Shown: positions 62,709 through 64,000 of the stretch, in pieces
Position numbering within the stretch: position 1 is the first letter of the stretch
How the letters are laid out: the number at the start of each line of letters is the position of its first letter
Assembly: GCF_026619435.1 (NCBI RefSeq)
Contig: NZ_JAOVZQ010000001.1
Span: 3,169,501 to 3,233,500 of the forward strand
Direction of reading: 5' to 3'
Origin: Hoeflea ulvae
GTDB taxonomy: Bacteria; Pseudomonadota; Alphaproteobacteria; Rhizobiales; Rhizobiaceae
DNA: 64,000 nt
Made by a program: the position numbers and the translations under genes
The notes under the pieces: generated by a model
Database searches by the model: none
Seen by the model: only the letters and a program-made list of their open reading frames with translations
What the model was told of the DNA's origin: nothing

Positions 62709-63473
62709 ATGACCCGTCGTCGCCGTATCTACGAAGGCAAGGCCAAGATCTTGTATGAAGGCCCCGAGCCCGGCACGCTGATCCAGTTTTTCAAGGACGA
62801 CGCCACCGCGTTCAACAAGAAGAAGCACGATGTCATCGACGGCAAGGGCGTGCTCAACAACCGGATCTCCGAATACATCTTCTCGCATCTGAACCGGATC
62901 GGCATTCCGACCCACTTCATCAAGCGCATCAACATGCGCGAGCAATTGATCAAGGAAGTCGAGATCATCCCGCTCGAAGTTGTGGTCCGCAACATCGCAG
63001 CCGGCTCGCTGTCCAAGCGCCTCGGCATCGAGGAAGGCACGGTCCTGCCGCGCTCGATCATCGAATTCTACTACAAGGCCGATGCGCTCGACGACCCGAT
63101 GGTCTCCGAAGAGCATGTTACAGCCTTTGGCTGGGCCAGCCCGCAGGAAATCGACGACATCATGGCCCTCGCCATCCGCGTCAACGATTTCCTCACCGGC
63201 CTGTTCCTCGGTGTCGGCATCCAGCTGGTCGATTTCAAGATCGAATGCGGCCGGCTGTTCGAGGGCGACATGATGCGCATCGTCGTTGCCGACGAGATTT
63301 CGCCCGATTCCTGCCGGCTCTGGGACATCAACACCAGCGAGAAGTTCGACAAGGATGTCTTCCGTCGCGATCTCGGCAGCTTGGTCGAAGCCTATCAGGA
63401 AGTCGCCCGCCGCCTCGGCATCATGAACGAGAATGAGCCGAACCGTCCCACCGGACCGGTTCTGGTCAAGTAA
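62709..63473 (+). CDS. purC: Phosphoribosylaminoimidazole-succinocarboxamide (SAICAR) synthase
   Basis: PurC joins CAIR with aspartate using ATP. The 254-residue product contains [14 protein letters not shown] near residue 5, [12 protein letters not shown] near residue 28, [20 protein letters not shown] near residue 79, and [20 protein letters not shown] near residue 174, all standard for the family. The ATG at 62709 ([10 protein letters not shown]) gives the usual length; an alternative upstream start is unsupported. It leads the purC-purS-purQ row. Confidence 0.97.
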   Translation: MTRRRRIYEGKAKILYEGPEPGTLIQFFKDDATAFNKKKHDVIDGKGVLNNRISEYIFSHLNRIGIPTHFIKRINMREQLIKEVEIIPLEVVVRNIAAGSLSKRLGIEEGTVLPRSIIEFYYKADALDDPMVSEEHVTAFGWASPQEIDDIMALAIRVNDFLTGLFLGVGIQLVDFKIECGRLFEGDMMRIVVADEISPDSCRLWDINTSEKFDKDVFRRDLGSLVEAYQEVARRLGIMNENEPNRPTGPVLVK

Positions 63474-63490
63474 GGTTTGGAGTTGCGGAC

Positions 63491-63733
63491 ATGATCAAGG
63501 CACGCGTCACGGTAACGCTGAAGAACGGCGTTCTCGACCCGCAGGGCAAGGCCATCGAGCACGCGCTCGGCGGCCTCGGCTTTTCCGGCGTCGATTCGGT
63601 CCGCCAGGGCAAGATCTTCGATGTGGTTCTGGCAACCTCCGACCGCAAGGAAGCCGAAGCCGAGATCAAGGCGATGGCGGCCAAACTGCTCGCCAATTCC
63701 GTGATCGAGGATTTTTCGGTCGAGGTGATCTGA
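63491..63733 (+). CDS. purS: Phosphoribosylformylglycinamidine synthase subunit PurS
   Basis: An 80-residue PurS, the small bridging subunit of the three-part FGAM synthase (PurS, PurQ, PurL). It begins MIKARVTVTLKNGVLDPQGK and shows GLGFSGVDSVRQGKIFDVVL in the middle. It lies 17 bases after purC and 3 bases before purQ, the conserved Rhizobiales order. Confidence 0.96.
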   Translation: MIKARVTVTLKNGVLDPQGKAIEHALGGLGFSGVDSVRQGKIFDVVLATSDRKEAEAEIKAMAAKLLANSVIEDFSVEVI

Positions 63734-63736
63734 GCC

Positions 63737-64000
63737 ATGAAAGCCGCAGTCATCCTGCTTCCCGGCCTCAACCGCGATCGCGACATGATCGCGGCCCTGA
63801 CCACCATTTCCGGCCAGGCGCCGCTGACCATCTGGCAGACCGAGACCTCGATCCCCGATGATGTCGACCTGATCGTCATCCCGGGCGGTTTTTCCTATGG
63901 CGATTACCTGCGTTGCGGCGCCATTGCCGCCCGCATGCCGGTCATGCAGGCCGTGCGTGAAAAGGCCGAAAAAGGCACCCGCGTCATCGGTGTCTGCAAC
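63737..64000 (+). CDS. purQ: Phosphoribosylformylglycinamidine synthase subunit PurQ, N-terminal fragment (cut by window edge)
   Basis: The glutaminase subunit of FGAM synthase. The first 88 codons are visible: [40 protein letters not shown], and at the edge VIGVCN, which includes the catalytic Cys of the triad-type glutaminase (GVCNG in full). The remainder, with the His-Glu pair, lies beyond the window. It is three bases after purS. Confidence 0.95.
   Translation, partial: MKAAVILLPGLNRDRDMIAALTTISGQAPLTIWQTETSIPDDVDLIVIPGGFSYGDYLRCGAIAARMPVMQAVREKAEKGTRVIGVCN

Overview
The window comes from a high-GC alphaproteobacterium, most likely order Hyphomicrobiales (Rhizobiales). The grounds are mitochondrial-type complex I genes with separate nuoC and nuoD, a NuoE with a rhizobial-style C-terminal extension, the pairing of an F1-ATPase zeta-type inhibitor gene with purC-purS-purQ, and protein sequences that look rhizobial (Hoeflea- or Rhizobium-like). 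The genus is an inference; no 16S gene is present. No CRISPR array, prophage or replication origin was seen.

Layout. (1) 1-13.4 kb, minus strand: the nuo operon for NADH:quinone oxidoreductase, nuoA to nuoM, with nuoM cut by the left edge. An extra gene between nuoF and nuoG encodes a helix-hairpin-helix protein whose C-terminal domain is a close relative of the NuoE extension. (2) 13.8-14.2 kb: tRNA-Asp(GUC) and tRNA-Val(UAC). (3) 14.3-31.4 kb: a 17-kb carbohydrate island of four transcription units in two divergent pairs. Unit A (minus) has UPF0261/Tm-1-like, TIM-barrel Tm-1-like, cupin and frameshifted M24 peptidase genes. Unit B (plus) is a sugar ABC importer with two ATPases and a small membrane protein. 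Unit C (minus) has an epimerase-like TIM barrel, an enolase-superfamily enzyme, a GntR/FCD regulator and a 2-hydroxyacid dehydrogenase. Unit D (plus) has two TIM-barrel enzymes and a Gfo/Idh/MocA oxidoreductase. Each promoter region carries one palindrome TGGTNNNACCA, so the island looks like one regulon of the internal GntR protein. This is the best candidate for an undescribed system.

(4) 31.5-44.8 kb: core and envelope genes: AI-2E family permease, a YqjD/YqjE-like trio, anmK, tyrS, a large AsmA/DUF3971 protein, a one-cysteine peroxiredoxin, a DUF455 ferritin-like protein, an M23 peptidase and an RhlE-type helicase. (5) 44.9-46.0 kb: an intact IS630-family element inserted at a TA inside the stop codon of a LysR gene, without changing the encoded protein. 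(6) 46-49.2 kb: the LysR gene diverges from a small monooxygenase, an SDR and a quinone-oxidoreductase-like gene, probably for reactive carbonyl or quinone stress. (7) 49.2-55.1 kb, minus: molybdenum-hydroxylase maturation genes (CoxD, CoxE, split XdhC, MoeA/CinA-MocA fusion), with no hydroxylase structural genes in the window. (8) 55.3-64 kb: a periplasmic binding protein, a frameshifted P1 peptidase, DUF2259, purB, small membrane proteins, an RBBP9-type hydrolase, an HpcH/HpaI aldolase, the zeta inhibitor, and purC-purS-purQ (purQ cut by the right edge).

Most genes are tightly packed, with ATGA or TGATG overlaps in many operons. Two genes (M24 and P1 peptidases) have single-base frameshifts in short C/G runs; these may be genuine pseudogenes or sequencing errors.
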